Shown here: positions 16,988 through 26,247 of the stretch, in pieces | Layout: each line of letters begins with the position of its first letter | Numbering within the stretch: the stretch's first letter is position 1 | Assembly (NCBI GenBank): GCA_013697725.1 | Contig: JACCWI010000021.1 | Location: forward strand, 1 to 38,480 | Direction: 5' to 3' | Length of the DNA: 38,480 bases | Origin: Tatlockia sp. | Lineage (GTDB): Bacteria > Pseudomonadota > Gammaproteobacteria > Legionellales > Legionellaceae | The notes under the pieces: generated by a model | The model's database searches: none | The model's input: the letters and a program-made list of their open reading frames with translations, nothing else | What the model was told of the DNA's origin: nothing | Translations under genes and position numbers: made by a program

Positions 16988-18940
16988 TCAGGCTTTGCCT
17001 TGATCACCTTTATCGTCTTCCTTAACTTCCTCAAATTCTGCATCAACAACTCCTTCCTCAGGATTTGCTGATTCTTTGCTCTTTCCTTCAGAATTTTCTT
17101 GGACAGGTTGGCCTTCAGCTGATTTTTTAGCATAGACACGCTCAGCCATTTTACCGGAAGCTTCAGTTAGCACTTTTAATTTATCTTCGATAAGTGCTTT
17201 ATCACTACCTTTAACAGCATCTTTCAATTCAGAAATAGCGGTTTCAATGCCTTTTTTCTCATCTTCACTTAATTCAGCTTCCAAATCTTTTAATGATTTT
17301 TCACTATTGTGAATAAGACTGTCGGCTTGGTTACGAATGTCTGCCATTTCCTTGAATTTTTTATCTTCATCAGCGTGCGCTTGAGCATCTTTAACCATTG
17401 CTTCAACTTCGGCTTCAGATAAGCCACTGGAGGCTTTAATTACTATCGATTGAGCCTTGCCAGTTGCTTTATCCTTGGCTGACACATTTAAGATACCATT
17501 GGCATCAATATCAAAGGTAACTTCAATTTGTGGCACGCCACGTGGAGCTGCTGGAATATCAGTTAAGTCAAAGCGACCGAGTGATTTGTTACCCGAAGCC
17601 TGTTCGCGTTCACCTTGCAATACATGAACCGTGACCGCCGTTTGTCGATCGTCGGCAGTGGAAAACACTTGATTGGCTTTAGTAGGGATTGTTGTATTTT
17701 TCTCAATTAATTTAGTCATCACTCCGCCCAAGGTTTCAATTCCTAAAGAAAGAGGGGTCACATCTAACAATAAAATATCTTTAACATCACCAGACAATAC
17801 AGCGGCTTGAATAGCAGCACCGACCGCAACAGCTTCGTCAGGGTTTACGTCTTTACGAGGTTCTTTGCCAAACAAATCCTGTACTGTTTTTTGCACTAAC
17901 GGCATTCTTGTCTGACCGCCGACCAGAATAACGTCATTAATTTGCGAAATATTCAAGCCAGCATCTTTGAGGGCAGTTTTGCAGGGCTCGATTGTGCGTT
18001 GAACTAATTTCTCAACCAGTGATTCCAATTTTGCACGAGTAAGTTTGATGTTTAAATGTTTTGGTCCTGCGGCGTCAGCAGTGATGTAGGGAAGGTTTAC
18101 ATCAGTTTGCTGCGCGGTTGACAGTTCAATTTTAGCTTTTTCCGCAGCTTCTTTTAAACGCTGCAAGGCTAAAGGATCGCTATGTAAATCAATACCCGTG
18201 TCTTTTTTGAATTCACCAGCAAGGTATTCAATAAGTGTTAAGTCAAAATCTTCTCCACCAAGAAAAGTATCACCATTAGTAGCTAAGACTTCAAATTGAT
18301 GTTCGCCATCCACTTCGGCTATTTCAATAATTGAAATATCAAAAGTACCGCCACCAAGGTCATATACAGCAATCACAGAGTCACCGCGTTTTTTATCCAT
18401 ACCATAAGCAAGGGCTGCAGCAGTTGGCTCGTTAATAATACGTTTGACTTCAAGGCCTGCAATACGTCCGGCGTCTTTAGTTGCCTGACGTTGAGAATCG
18501 TTGAAATAAGCAGGGACAGTAATAACAGCTTCAGTTACTGTTTCCCCTAAATAATCTTCTGCAGTTTTTTTCATTTTGCGTAATACTTCAGCAGCAACTT
18601 GCTGAGGGGCTATTTTTTGGCCATTAACTTCAATCCACGCATCGCCATTATCTGCTTTAATGATTTTGTAAGGAACCATTTTAATGTCTTTCTGCACAAC
18701 TGGATCATCAAAGCGACGACCTATTAAACGTTTTACTGCGTAAAGGGTATGGTTGGGATTAGTTACTGCTTGTCGCTTGGCAGATTGGCCAACTAAAACT
18801 TCACCGTCAGTAGCATAAGCAACAATAGAAGGCGTGGTTCGATGACCTTCACTATTTTCGATTACACGGGGGGTGTCACCTTCTAAAATTGCAACACAAG
18901 AGTTAGTTGTACCTAAGTCAATTCCGATAATTTTTGGCAT
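16988..18940 (-). CDS. dnaK: Chaperone protein DnaK (Hsp70)
   Basis: This is the ATP-dependent Hsp70. At 650 aa it is slightly longer than E. coli DnaK (638). Nucleotide-binding domain: [16 protein letters not shown] at the start, [25 protein letters not shown] and [11 protein letters not shown]. The linker is the [17 protein letters not shown] sequence (here [13 protein letters not shown]). The substrate domain and helical lid run to an acidic tail containing EFEEVKED, followed by a short extra GDQGKA. It is 80 nt after grpE, and a sigma-32 promoter lies in that gap. Confidence 0.98.
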   Translation of the reverse strand: MPKIIGIDLGTTNSCVAILEGDTPRVIENSEGHRTTPSIVAYATDGEVLVGQSAKRQAVTNPNHTLYAVKRLIGRRFDDPVVQKDIKMVPYKIIKADNGDAWIEVNGQKIAPQQVAAEVLRKMKKTAEDYLGETVTEAVITVPAYFNDSQRQATKDAGRIAGLEVKRIINEPTAAALAYGMDKKRGDSVIAVYDLGGGTFDISIIEIAEVDGEHQFEVLATNGDTFLGGEDFDLTLIEYLAGEFKKDTGIDLHSDPLALQRLKEAAEKAKIELSTAQQTDVNLPYITADAAGPKHLNIKLTRAKLESLVEKLVQRTIEPCKTALKDAGLNISQINDVILVGGQTRMPLVQKTVQDLFGKEPRKDVNPDEAVAVGAAIQAAVLSGDVKDILLLDVTPLSLGIETLGGVMTKLIEKNTTIPTKANQVFSTADDRQTAVTVHVLQGEREQASGNKSLGRFDLTDIPAAPRGVPQIEVTFDIDANGILNVSAKDKATGKAQSIVIKASSGLSEAEVEAMVKDAQAHADEDKKFKEMADIRNQADSLIHNSEKSLKDLEAELSEDEKKGIETAISELKDAVKGSDKALIEDKLKVLTEASGKMAERVYAKKSAEGQPVQENSEGKSKESANPEEGVVDAEFEEVKEDDKGDQGKA

Positions 18941-18983
18941 TTTATTGAGCTCCGATTCTATTGTTTTTTACGTATAAATTTTA

Positions 18984-19010
18984 ATATGGGGTGAAATTTG
19001 TCAATTTCAA
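18984..19010 (-). promoter_or_regulatory. Sigma-32 (RpoH) heat-shock promoter for dnaK
   Basis: On the minus strand TTGAAA (19005-19010) is followed after 13 nt by CCCCATAT (18984-18991). Both match the RpoH consensus (CTTGAAA, 13-17 nt, CCCCATnT) almost perfectly. A TTGACA (18999-19004) overlaps the spacer and might serve a vegetative promoter. Confidence 0.85.
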
Positions 19011-19020
19011 CCTTTTTTTA

Positions 19021-19638
19021 TTAATTTGCTTTTGCTTTAGAAACAATTACTCGTGCTGGACGAATAATTCGGTCATTTAATCGATATCCTTTTTGGAAAA
19101 CGGTTAGCACGGTATTTGCCTCTACGCCGGGAACTTCCTGTATTGACATTGCTTCATGCTCTTGAGGGTTAAATATCTCTCCTTGAGGATCTAGTTGTTC
19201 AATTCCTACCTTATTTAAAGCGTCAATGAATAATTTTGAAGTTAACAACAAACCTTCACGCATCGTCTCATCGGAATGATTCTCGGTAAGCTGAATAGCT
19301 TGCTCGAGGCTATCAATGACCGGCAGAAATGAGCTAATTAATTTTTCCTGGCCATAGCGATGAGCATTGGTAACATCTCGTTCAGCTCGACGACGGACAT
19401 TTTCTAACTCGGCCATTGCTCGCACGGCTTTTTCCCAATTTTCATGCGCTTTTTGCTCAGTTAGAGTTAATTTTTCTTCAAGCTCGGCATAGCTGGGATG
19501 CTCTAAAGCGCCGCCCTCATCTTCCTCGCTTTCACCGCCATCCTCTTCATTTTCTACTTCATCCGCAGATTCCGTTGCCGCCAGTTCGTTTTCTTCCTTG
19601 AATTTTGACCAGTCTTTTGCTTTATCTTTTTTTGTCAT
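19021..19638 (-). CDS. grpE: Nucleotide exchange factor GrpE
   Basis: GrpE releases ADP from DnaK. The 205-aa protein has an acidic, poorly conserved N-terminus (EEDGGESEEDEGG), then the long dimerising helix (WEKAVRAMAELENVRRRAERD). The C-terminal beta domain has the family signature in GIEQLDPQGEIFNPQEHEAM and VFQKGYRLNDRIIRPARVIVSK. It is first in the grpE-dnaK-dnaJ cluster and divergent from the DAHP synthase gene. AGGAGAA precedes the ATG. Confidence 0.97.
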   Translation of the reverse strand: MTKKDKAKDWSKFKEENELAATESADEVENEEDGGESEEDEGGALEHPSYAELEEKLTLTEQKAHENWEKAVRAMAELENVRRRAERDVTNAHRYGQEKLISSFLPVIDSLEQAIQLTENHSDETMREGLLLTSKLFIDALNKVGIEQLDPQGEIFNPQEHEAMSIQEVPGVEANTVLTVFQKGYRLNDRIIRPARVIVSKAKAN

Positions 19639-19667
19639 AGCTGTTCTCCTGAATAGGTTGCCTAACT

Positions 19668-19695
19668 AGCTGGGGGCGGATTGGTTGAAATTCAA
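19668..19695 (-). promoter_or_regulatory. Putative sigma-32 promoter for grpE
   Basis: On the minus strand CTTGAAT (-35 TTGAAT at 19690-19695), a 14-nt spacer and CCCCAGCT (19668-19675) resemble the RpoH consensus, 30 nt before the grpE ATG. Confidence 0.65.
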
Positions 19696-19721
19696 GGTTT
19701 GGGTATAAGAAAATTGTAGAC

Positions 19722-19750
19722 TTGCACCCACTCTACATTCATCGCATACT
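19722..19750 (+). promoter_or_regulatory. Possible promoter for DAHP synthase gene
   Basis: TTGCAC (19722-19727) and CATACT (19745-19750) are 17 nt apart and 31 nt before the ATG at 19782. The match is modest. Confidence 0.3.
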
Positions 19751-19781
19751 CAGCTATATAGAGAGTCTTGAGGTTTAATGA

Positions 19782-21128
19782 ATGAAAAAATGGTCAGAAT
19801 TTTCCTGGCAAAATTATTCTTATGAGCAAGCGGCCAATTATCCTGATGAAAATCAGCTGCAAAATATTGTTGATCAGTTAAGTCTTTTACCACCCTTAGT
19901 CACCAGCGGCGAGGTAAAAAATTTAAAAAAGGAAATTGCTAAAGCAGGTCGCGGCGAGGCGTTTATTCTGCAAGGCGGCGATTGTGCAGAATCGTTTGCT
20001 GATTGTCGCTCGGATATTATTTCAAATAAGCTTAAAATTCTGCTGCAAATGAGTCTCATTCTAATACACGGCTTACGTAAACCGATTATTCGAATTGGCC
20101 GTATTGCTGGTCAATATGCTAAACCACGTTCCTCTGATCTTGAAACAATTAATGGCGTTACTTTGCCGAGTTATCGGGGCGATTTGGTTAACTCTCAGCA
20201 ATTTGATGCGACGTCGCGCATACCTAATCCTAAATTATTATTGAAGGGCTATAGTTATGCGGCAATGACTCTTAATTTTATTCGTGCCTTGCTAGATGGA
20301 GGCTTTGCCAATTTAAATTATCCTCACCGTTGGGATTTACGCTTTGTTGACAAATCGCCGAAAGCTGAAGAGTATCACGCAATCGTGCGTTCAATTGGTG
20401 AATCCCTAGACTTTATGGATGCAATCGTTGGCTACCGCTCGCCCAACCTCAATAAGGTTGATTTTTACACTTCTCACGAAGCGCTACACCTTCATTATGA
20501 GCAGGCCTTAACACGGCATGTACGCGATGGGAATTGGTATGATTTATCTACCCATTTACCCTGGATTGGCATGCGTACTGCCAAAATAGACAGCGCGCAT
20601 CTTGAATTTTTCCGTGGCGTGCAAAATCCCCTAGGTGTAAAAGTAGGCCCTACTGCTACCAAGGAATGGATTCAAGAGCTCATTGAAATTATTAATCCTC
20701 AGCGTGAGGAAGGACGATTACTACTTATAACTCGCTTGGGGGCAAAAGAGATTGATCGCTTACTTCCACCACTCATTACAGCCGTTAAAGAAACTAAATG
20801 TCCGGTGACCTGGTCTTGTGACCCGATGCATGGTAATACTGAAACTACTGCAGATGGTATTAAAACCCGTCATTTTGATAATATTTTATATGAATTACAA
20901 CAGGCAGTTAAAATTCATCACTCGATGGACAGTTATCTAGGCGGTGTTCATTTTGAATTAACCGGCGACAACGTGACTGAGTGTACTGGCGGCGCACGTG
21001 GCTTGAATGAAGAGGATCTCAAACGCGCTTATCGCAGTTTAGTTGATCCGCGATTGAATTATGAACAGTCATTGGAAATGGCAATTCAATTGGGTAAACA
21101 ATTTAATGCGGTTTTTAAACAGGCTTGA
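19782..21128 (+). CDS. Type II 3-deoxy-7-phosphoheptulonate (DAHP) synthase
   Basis: This is the first enzyme of the shikimate pathway, condensing phosphoenolpyruvate and erythrose 4-phosphate. The 448-aa length and motifs are those of the plant-like class II family. FILQGGDCAESFADC (metal-binding Cys) and RIAGQYAKPRSSD are near the N-terminal third. KVGPTATKEW, WSCDPMHGNT and GGVHFELTGDNVTEC follow, ending with the usual RSLVDPRLNYEQSLEMA. It differs from the class I AroF/G/H of E. coli. No regulatory leader peptide is obvious. It is divergent from grpE and seems to be transcribed alone. Confidence 0.95.
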   Translation: MKKWSEFSWQNYSYEQAANYPDENQLQNIVDQLSLLPPLVTSGEVKNLKKEIAKAGRGEAFILQGGDCAESFADCRSDIISNKLKILLQMSLILIHGLRKPIIRIGRIAGQYAKPRSSDLETINGVTLPSYRGDLVNSQQFDATSRIPNPKLLLKGYSYAAMTLNFIRALLDGGFANLNYPHRWDLRFVDKSPKAEEYHAIVRSIGESLDFMDAIVGYRSPNLNKVDFYTSHEALHLHYEQALTRHVRDGNWYDLSTHLPWIGMRTAKIDSAHLEFFRGVQNPLGVKVGPTATKEWIQELIEIINPQREEGRLLLITRLGAKEIDRLLPPLITAVKETKCPVTWSCDPMHGNTETTADGIKTRHFDNILYELQQAVKIHHSMDSYLGGVHFELTGDNVTECTGGARGLNEEDLKRAYRSLVDPRLNYEQSLEMAIQLGKQFNAVFKQA

Positions 21129-21173
21129 AAATAATTTTGTTTGAGTTTTCTTTAATTGAGGACAATTTATTTC

Positions 21174-21247
21174 TCATTCTACAGCGGCTTGTCCGGGGAT
21201 ATAGAATGATCTGCTCGAATGCGCAACCCTCAATTTCGCGGACGAAG
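21174..21247 (+). repeat. Possible remnant of a dispersed inverted repeat
   Basis: In the DAHP synthase-hydrolase gap, TCATTCTA (21174-21181) and TAGAATGA (21202-21209) form a perfect 8-bp inverted repeat. GGCTTGTCCG (from 21186) also faces CGGACGAAG (21239-21247). CATTCTACAGC also occurs, inverted, at the edge of the 10.5-kb element copy. Confidence 0.4.
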
Positions 21248-21291
21248 AGATAACTTAAGCAAAATTTCTTAGTTATGGCCTCAGTATTTTT

Positions 21292-22272
21292 CTACGAAAA
21301 CACTTGCTGCAAATACTCAGGAACCCTTTCCTCCAACCAATAAACAGGTTTACCAGGGGTGCTGCCTGAAATAAAACCTACATGCCCTCCAGACTTGCTT
21401 AGCTCAAGACGAATAGCTTTCGATAATTTATCAACGCCTGGAACGGCTTCAGCTGTCATAAAAGGATCATCCAAGGCGTGAATAATCAAGGTTGGCGTAT
21501 TTATTTTAGCCAGAAAATTATAAGAGCTTGATTCTCGATAATAAGCATGAACATTTTTAAATCCATGTAAAGGTGCGGTTACATTGTCATCAAAAGTCCA
21601 AAGACATCGCCACTTGTGCGCATTTTGTAGCACTGGTGGCATTGTTTCTTGCGAGTAGGTTAGTTTTTTTTGTGCAAAAACTCGTCGTAAACGTCTTAGC
21701 AAATAGCTTTGATATAGTCGCGAAAATCCGACAGTCATGCGATCAGCCGCTAAGCGAAGTTGGAAGGGAACGGAAATCGCAACCGCGGCCTTAATTAACT
21801 CTTGTTGGCTATTTTCGCCTAACCATTTCAGTAAGACATTCCCCCCAAGGGAGACACCAACTACTGCTTTTTTTATGTTAGGCTCACGCTCTGCTAAACA
21901 ATGAAGAAAGTAATCTAAATCCGCTGTGTCTCCAGAGTGATAGGCGCGATCCAGGCGATTTGGTTCTTTCGATGCGCCTCTAAAATGCATTAATACGGAG
22001 CGCCAGCCACAGCGATTAAATACTCGCATCAACCCTGCTGCATAAGAGGAATCCATTGAGCCCCCCAAGCCGTGTAAAAATATCACCAAAGGCGTGTCCG
22101 GTGGCAAATCCTTAGTTGACCAAGCTAAATCAATAAAATCACCATCGGGTAATTCCAAGCGCTCCAATTGGTTGACCGGCGACTTCACCCGGCGCATCAA
22201 GGTTGGATACATCGTTTGCATATGGCCAGAGGGTAACCACCAGGCTGGTTTAAAATCTGATTTAATTATCAT
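21292..22272 (-). CDS. yheT: YheT family alpha/beta hydrolase
   Basis: This 326-aa serine hydrolase has the YheT opening ([19 protein letters not shown]) and the oxyanion-region HGLGGS. It also has [19 protein letters not shown] and the nucleophile elbow [16 protein letters not shown] catalytic Asp lies in IHALDDPFM and the His in SGGHVGFI. Physiological substrates are not established; esterase/lipase-like activity is expected. The ATG (22270-22272) overlaps the hemE stop as ATGA, so translational coupling is likely. A TTG two codons upstream is possible but less likely. Confidence 0.9.
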   Translation of the reverse strand: MIIKSDFKPAWWLPSGHMQTMYPTLMRRVKSPVNQLERLELPDGDFIDLAWSTKDLPPDTPLVIFLHGLGGSMDSSYAAGLMRVFNRCGWRSVLMHFRGASKEPNRLDRAYHSGDTADLDYFLHCLAEREPNIKKAVVGVSLGGNVLLKWLGENSQQELIKAAVAISVPFQLRLAADRMTVGFSRLYQSYLLRRLRRVFAQKKLTYSQETMPPVLQNAHKWRCLWTFDDNVTAPLHGFKNVHAYYRESSSYNFLAKINTPTLIIHALDDPFMTAEAVPGVDKLSKAIRLELSKSGGHVGFISGSTPGKPVYWLEERVPEYLQQVFS

Positions 22273-23336
22273 GAGCAATCACGGTGATAAAAAGGGCTAA
22301 ATTCATGCACTGCTTCGATCATTGCGGTAACATGCTCAGGGGGCACATCAGGGGTTATGCCATGGCCTAAGTTAAAGACATGACCGGAGCCCTGACCAAA
22401 GGATGCCAATACCTGCTTGACCTGAGTTCGAATACAAGTCTCATTCGATAATAAAACAGAGGGATCTAAATTTCCCTGTAAGGCAACTTTTTCGCCAACC
22501 TGTTGGCGAGCCACCCCAAGCTCACAGGTCCAATCCAGACCAAGGGCATCGCAGCCCGTTGCGGCCATTTGCTTAAGCCATTGCCCGCCACCTTTGGTGA
22601 ATAAAATAATCGGAATTTGCGGATGTTTAATTTTTAATTCAGCAACAATCTTAGCCATGTAATTAAGTGAAAATTCCTGATAACAAGCGGTTGTCAAAAT
22701 TCCTCCCCAGGTATCAAAAATCATAAGGGCATTAGCACCTGAATTCACTTGCTCATTAAGATAACTGCTAACAGACTCGGCAAGCTTTGCTAAAAGCAAA
22801 TGAGTCGCTTCAGGTTGAGCATAAAGCAGATGTAAAATCTGTTTAAATTCCCGAGTCGAGCGACCTTCCACCATGTAGCAAGCCAAAGTCCAGGGGCTTC
22901 CAGAAAAGCCAATTAAAGGTAAATGACTCGGCATCTCCTGGCGGATTAAACGAACTGCATCCATTACATAGGCTAATTCGCCTTTTGGATTGGGGATAGT
23001 TAGCGCTTCAATCGCTTGCAAATCACGAACAGGCTTTTGAAAACAGGGTCCTTCCCCTTCGGCAAAATAAAGCCCAAGACCCATAGCATCAGGAATGGTT
23101 AAAATATCTGAAAATAAAATAGCCGCATCGAGGGCATAGCGTCTGAGTGGTTGCAAAGCCACTTCGCAAGCGAGTTGCGGATTTTTACAAAGATTTAAAA
23201 AATCCCCAGCTTCAGCGCGAACTTGGCGATATTCGGGTAAATAACGCCCGGCCTGACGCATAAACCATACGGGAGTACGCGATACTGATTTACGTTGCAA
23301 GGCTCTAATAAATAGGGATTCTGTAATTTCACTCAT
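22269..23336 (-). CDS. hemE: Uroporphyrinogen decarboxylase
   Basis: HemE removes four carboxyl groups from uroporphyrinogen III to give coproporphyrinogen III. The 355-aa protein has the signature [13 protein letters not shown] near the N-terminus, [30 protein letters not shown], and [11 protein letters not shown] with [14 protein letters not shown] at the C-terminus. The open frame extends to 23378, but that part lacks a ribosome-binding site, and the ATG at 23336 ([13 protein letters not shown]) gives the usual family length. The next gene overlaps its stop codon. Confidence 0.96.
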   Translation of the reverse strand: MSEITESLFIRALQRKSVSRTPVWFMRQAGRYLPEYRQVRAEAGDFLNLCKNPQLACEVALQPLRRYALDAAILFSDILTIPDAMGLGLYFAEGEGPCFQKPVRDLQAIEALTIPNPKGELAYVMDAVRLIRQEMPSHLPLIGFSGSPWTLACYMVEGRSTREFKQILHLLYAQPEATHLLLAKLAESVSSYLNEQVNSGANALMIFDTWGGILTTACYQEFSLNYMAKIVAELKIKHPQIPIILFTKGGGQWLKQMAATGCDALGLDWTCELGVARQQVGEKVALQGNLDPSVLLSNETCIRTQVKQVLASFGQGSGHVFNLGHGITPDVPPEHVTAMIEAVHEFSPFYHRDCS

Positions 23337-23510
23337 GATAACTCGGGGAATTAATAAAACAGGTTTCAATTTTAGCATTAATTTGTTTTTTAATTGAATG
23401 CTGGAGCAGAATCCAAATTAACTGTTTTTTAAAACACTTAATTGCCCTATTATTTTACATTTTTTTATGATTAGGTTAGCATAAGGACAATTTTTAAGTA
23501 TAGGAAATCT

Positions 23511-24755
23511 ATGTACACGAAAACTAATGAGTTAAACCAGGCTTCTACCGGTAAAACATTAAACTCTTTAACTAAAGAAGCAGTTTTAGCTATCGCGAAG
23601 AAAGATTGGCAAGATCTAAGCTCACTTATTGCTAAAGCACCCGGCATTTTGCGAGTTGATCTTAATAATGAAGCAAAAATAGCTAAACATCCTAATTGGG
23701 AATTAAATCCAACAATACTTTATTATATTCAAAGCTATGCAGATGATTCTCAAGAATTCAAGGATGTTTTTCTTCAAATTATGTTAAAATCAAATTGGCA
23801 GCAAACTGATGAATGCTTTGGTAACTCTCCTTTAACTTATGCAATTGCTATGGGTTATTCCACTGTTATAGACCTTTTAATTACGCTCTCTGTGGATATT
23901 GGAACTATAAGTTGCTTAAGGAATGAAAATAGCGAACATGGTGATGCTAAAAACACCCCTCTCTTATTAGCCATCAAGAATGGTGACCAAAAAACAGCAC
24001 TTAAGCTTATTCCTTATTATAGGTCAATGGATTTGCTAGCTTTAACAAAACAAGGTAATTCCGCACTTCATCTCGCTTGTTATTTGAAGTTGAACAATAT
24101 AATTATTGCGATCATTAATCGTGCAACTGAGCTGGACTACCTTGAGCCTGTTTTAAAGCAATTCAATAGTAAATCCTTTAGACCTATCAGTTTATATACG
24201 GCTCCATTTAAAAAAGCAGAACCTTGTATTATTAATGGTGTACAAATAACAGGGCACGAAACTCATCAACACATTGTACAATTTGAAGAGGAAATTGGTA
24301 AACATAATTTTATCTATGAAGGAGCTAGTGATTTGACCACCTACCACGCAGTTAAAGGAATGTTGAATCCCGGTGGCATCTCAGTTATTGATCCCGCACG
24401 CTTTGATATTTCCTTAAAAGCGCAAATAAATCCTAAATTAAGTCCAATTGATCAAAAAAAGGAATATATTGATCTTCTTAATGCAGAGATGGTTAATACA
24501 CAGAGGGGTATTCTAAACTCACCTGACGATAGAAAAAGTTTCGCTTTGTATTTATTAAACACACCGAATCATTTACTAAAAAAAGAAAGAGGTTTCTTTC
24601 GCTGTGAGGACTATTCAAATCAGACCTTATCTATGCATCGGGTCATTGCTTCGCTGTTGAAAGGAGAATCTAAACCCCTGTTAACTAATAGTCGCGTTCA
24701 AATTGAACAACATGAGCTGTCGCGCCATGCTGAACAGTGTTTTAGCCCTAATTAA
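23511..24755 (+). CDS. Ankyrin-repeat protein, candidate type IV effector
   Basis: This 414-aa protein has at least three ankyrin-like repeats: 104-132 (GNSPLTYAIAMGYSTVIDLL), 147-175 (NTPLLLAIKNGDQKTALKLI) and 182-210 (GNSALHLACYLKLNNIIIAI). An N-terminal helical region precedes them. The C-terminal half (220-414) is unrecognised and contains HETHQHIVQFEEEIGKHNF, a GGISVIDPARFD stretch and a Cys/His-containing tail (RHAEQCFSPN). No signal peptide or membrane segment is present. Ankyrin proteins in AT-rich Legionella genes are often Dot/Icm substrates that bind host proteins; that role is inferred here. ATG 23511 follows TAGGAAATCT. It is divergent from hemE and 102 nt upstream of the next gene. 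Confidence 0.75.
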   Translation: MYTKTNELNQASTGKTLNSLTKEAVLAIAKKDWQDLSSLIAKAPGILRVDLNNEAKIAKHPNWELNPTILYYIQSYADDSQEFKDVFLQIMLKSNWQQTDECFGNSPLTYAIAMGYSTVIDLLITLSVDIGTISCLRNENSEHGDAKNTPLLLAIKNGDQKTALKLIPYYRSMDLLALTKQGNSALHLACYLKLNNIIIAIINRATELDYLEPVLKQFNSKSFRPISLYTAPFKKAEPCIINGVQITGHETHQHIVQFEEEIGKHNFIYEGASDLTTYHAVKGMLNPGGISVIDPARFDISLKAQINPKLSPIDQKKEYIDLLNAEMVNTQRGILNSPDDRKSFALYLLNTPNHLLKKERGFFRCEDYSNQTLSMHRVIASLLKGESKPLLTNSRVQIEQHELSRHAEQCFSPN

Positions 24756-24797
24756 ATTAATGCTCCTAATGGAGTTTAAGGTGATCATATATCAAAC

Positions 24798-24826
24798 TTG
24801 AAACTCAATTTTTAATCATATAGAAT
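24798..24826 (+). promoter_or_regulatory. Putative promoter for 245-aa membrane protein gene
   Basis: TTGAAA (24798-24803), 17 nt and TAGAAT (24821-24826) make a good sigma-70 match 31 nt before the ATG. The motif ATGGAGTTTAA occurs both at 24769 and just before the start codon, where it provides the GGAG ribosome-binding site. Confidence 0.5.
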
Positions 24827-24857
24827 GCGTACCTAACCAACTGATGGAGTTTAAATC

Positions 24858-25595
24858 ATGAAAGAGCGTTTTGATAAATGTATAGATAAATTTCTAGCTC
24901 GTAAAGGGCATTTTGAACAGACTAAAGTTAAATCTAATCAATTTTTTGCTAAGCAAGAAAAAATTAATCAACTTAAAATACTTAATGATTATTTAGAATC
25001 TTTAATAAAATATGAAGCTCAAACGTCTGAACTAAAAAAGACTAATCCTGAAAACAAGAAATTCTATAAAGCACATTTTGAGGCCGTTGTTAAAATGTTG
25101 GAAAATCTTGAAAATAAAAATGCTGCTGATTTCACTGATGAAGATTTTACTTTAAAAATACCCAAAAGCGTTCCTTATCACCTCACTTCAGAGGAAATCA
25201 AACGTGATGTAGGTCTTTTTGCTGCAGTAGGTGCTGTAATTGGCGCTGGTATTGGTGCTCTTGCCGGCCTAGGATGTTATATAGCTGCCCTAATCATTAT
25301 TGCGCCTGCTACCTTAACACTATTAGATTTCACTGTAGTCATGGGTATGGTGCTGGGATTCATGGCCGTTGGAGCAGCGCTAGGGGCTTTAGTAGGCTCG
25401 CTAATCGGATATTGCATCGTTCCTTATAAAGGAAGACCCTTGGGTGAAAATACCTATTTAGATAACAAAGCGCTTGATTTAACTCTGCTTAAAAAAGCTT
25501 ATGAACTTTGTCCCGCTGAGAATACTCAGAATCACGATAGCGCAAACGAGGAAAACATTAATTCTGTATGGAAGGAATTAAATTTTGGCTCATGA
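24858..25595 (+). CDS. Glycine-zipper membrane protein, 245 aa, candidate effector
   Basis: The family is not recognised. A charged, Lys-rich helical N-terminal region (residues 1-100) is followed by two long hydrophobic helices at about 118-150 and 155-188. Both are packed with small residues spaced as glycine zippers (AVIGAGIGALAGLG; GFMAVGAALGALVGSLIG). The C-terminus (190-245) is polar. There is no signal peptide. Such paired Gly-rich hairpins occur in proteins that insert into host or bacterial membranes, including several Dot/Icm substrates and toxins; the role here is inference. It has its own promoter and is followed by an AT-rich hairpin. Confidence 0.7.
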   Translation: MKERFDKCIDKFLARKGHFEQTKVKSNQFFAKQEKINQLKILNDYLESLIKYEAQTSELKKTNPENKKFYKAHFEAVVKMLENLENKNAADFTDEDFTLKIPKSVPYHLTSEEIKRDVGLFAAVGAVIGAGIGALAGLGCYIAALIIIAPATLTLLDFTVVMGMVLGFMAVGAALGALVGSLIGYCIVPYKGRPLGENTYLDNKALDLTLLKKAYELCPAENTQNHDSANEENINSVWKELNFGS

Positions 25596-25624
25596 TTTAG
25601 CTATTACAGTAAATTCATAAAAAT

Positions 25625-25662
25625 TCTTTAATTATTGAGCTTGTTAACTTGATAATTAAAGA
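25625..25662 (+). terminator. AT-rich hairpin after glycine-zipper gene
   Basis: A perfect 11-bp inverted repeat (TCTTTAATTAT / ATAATTAAAGA) with a 16-nt loop lies 30 nt after the stop codon. Its stem is mostly A-T and no T-run follows, so it may be a weak terminator or a protein-binding site. Confidence 0.3.
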
Positions 25663-25808
25663 GTTGCTTAGGCATAAAGCTAATCTAAGTATTGAAAAAT
25701 TATTCTTCCTAGGTTAACGCTGATACCTAGCAGAAGGCTAAAACTCTCCGCCTTGCTAATTCCAAGACGAATGCTATCCTAGATGCAAATTATTGAGGAA
25801 TTTAGCTC

Positions 25809-26147
25809 GTGGACTTTTTAAATATCAAAGGCTTAGCAGTCGCCACTCGCATTGGTGTTTATGCCTGGGAACAGCAAATATCGCAACGGCTATTATTAGA
25901 TATCTCCATTCCTGCTGATTTTAAAGCCTGTGAAGAGCAGCTTGATAGAACAATTGATTATGACAAACTCTGTCAACTAGTTACCAGCTATGTAGAAGCC
26001 AATGCCTTTCAATTAATTGAAACTGTCGCTGACAGGGTGGCGGTATTGGTTAAAGCTGAGTTTAAGCTCAATGAGATTACGGTCATTGTGTCTAAGCCTG
26101 CTGCAATTAAAAATGCGGCTAATATTCAGGTTTCAGTGACTCGTTAA
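25809..26147 (+). CDS. folB: Dihydroneopterin aldolase
   Basis: FolB is the folate-pathway enzyme that cleaves dihydroneopterin to 6-hydroxymethyl-dihydropterin and glycolaldehyde. The 112-aa length is typical. Visible blocks are GVYAWEQQISQRLLLDISI (the family's IGxxxxExxxxQ), the catalytic-region TIDYDKLCQLV, LIETVADRVAVLV and VIVSKPAAI. The start is GTG at 25809 with TTGAGGA about 10 nt upstream. It is a housekeeping gene isolated among accessory genes, 100 nt before the P-type ATPase gene. Confidence 0.94.
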   Translation: MDFLNIKGLAVATRIGVYAWEQQISQRLLLDISIPADFKACEEQLDRTIDYDKLCQLVTSYVEANAFQLIETVADRVAVLVKAEFKLNEITVIVSKPAAIKNAANIQVSVTR

Positions 26148-26247
26148 GTAGAAAAATTCAAGCTTAGTTTTACTGCCCTTTCTTTTTGTAGTAATTTAAA
26201 ACCAACTAAATTAAAATTGGTCATCAATTTTTTTTACAGCTGTGCGA

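Noticed and set aside
23337..23378. 14-residue N-terminal extension of HemE
   Set aside because: No ribosome-binding site precedes the upstream ATG, and the family normally begins just before the [16 protein letters not shown] block.
23417..23436. TTAA pair with 11-nt phase upstream of the ankyrin gene
   Set aside because: No -10 at the 7-nt spacing seen at the two better sites, and the half-sites are poor.
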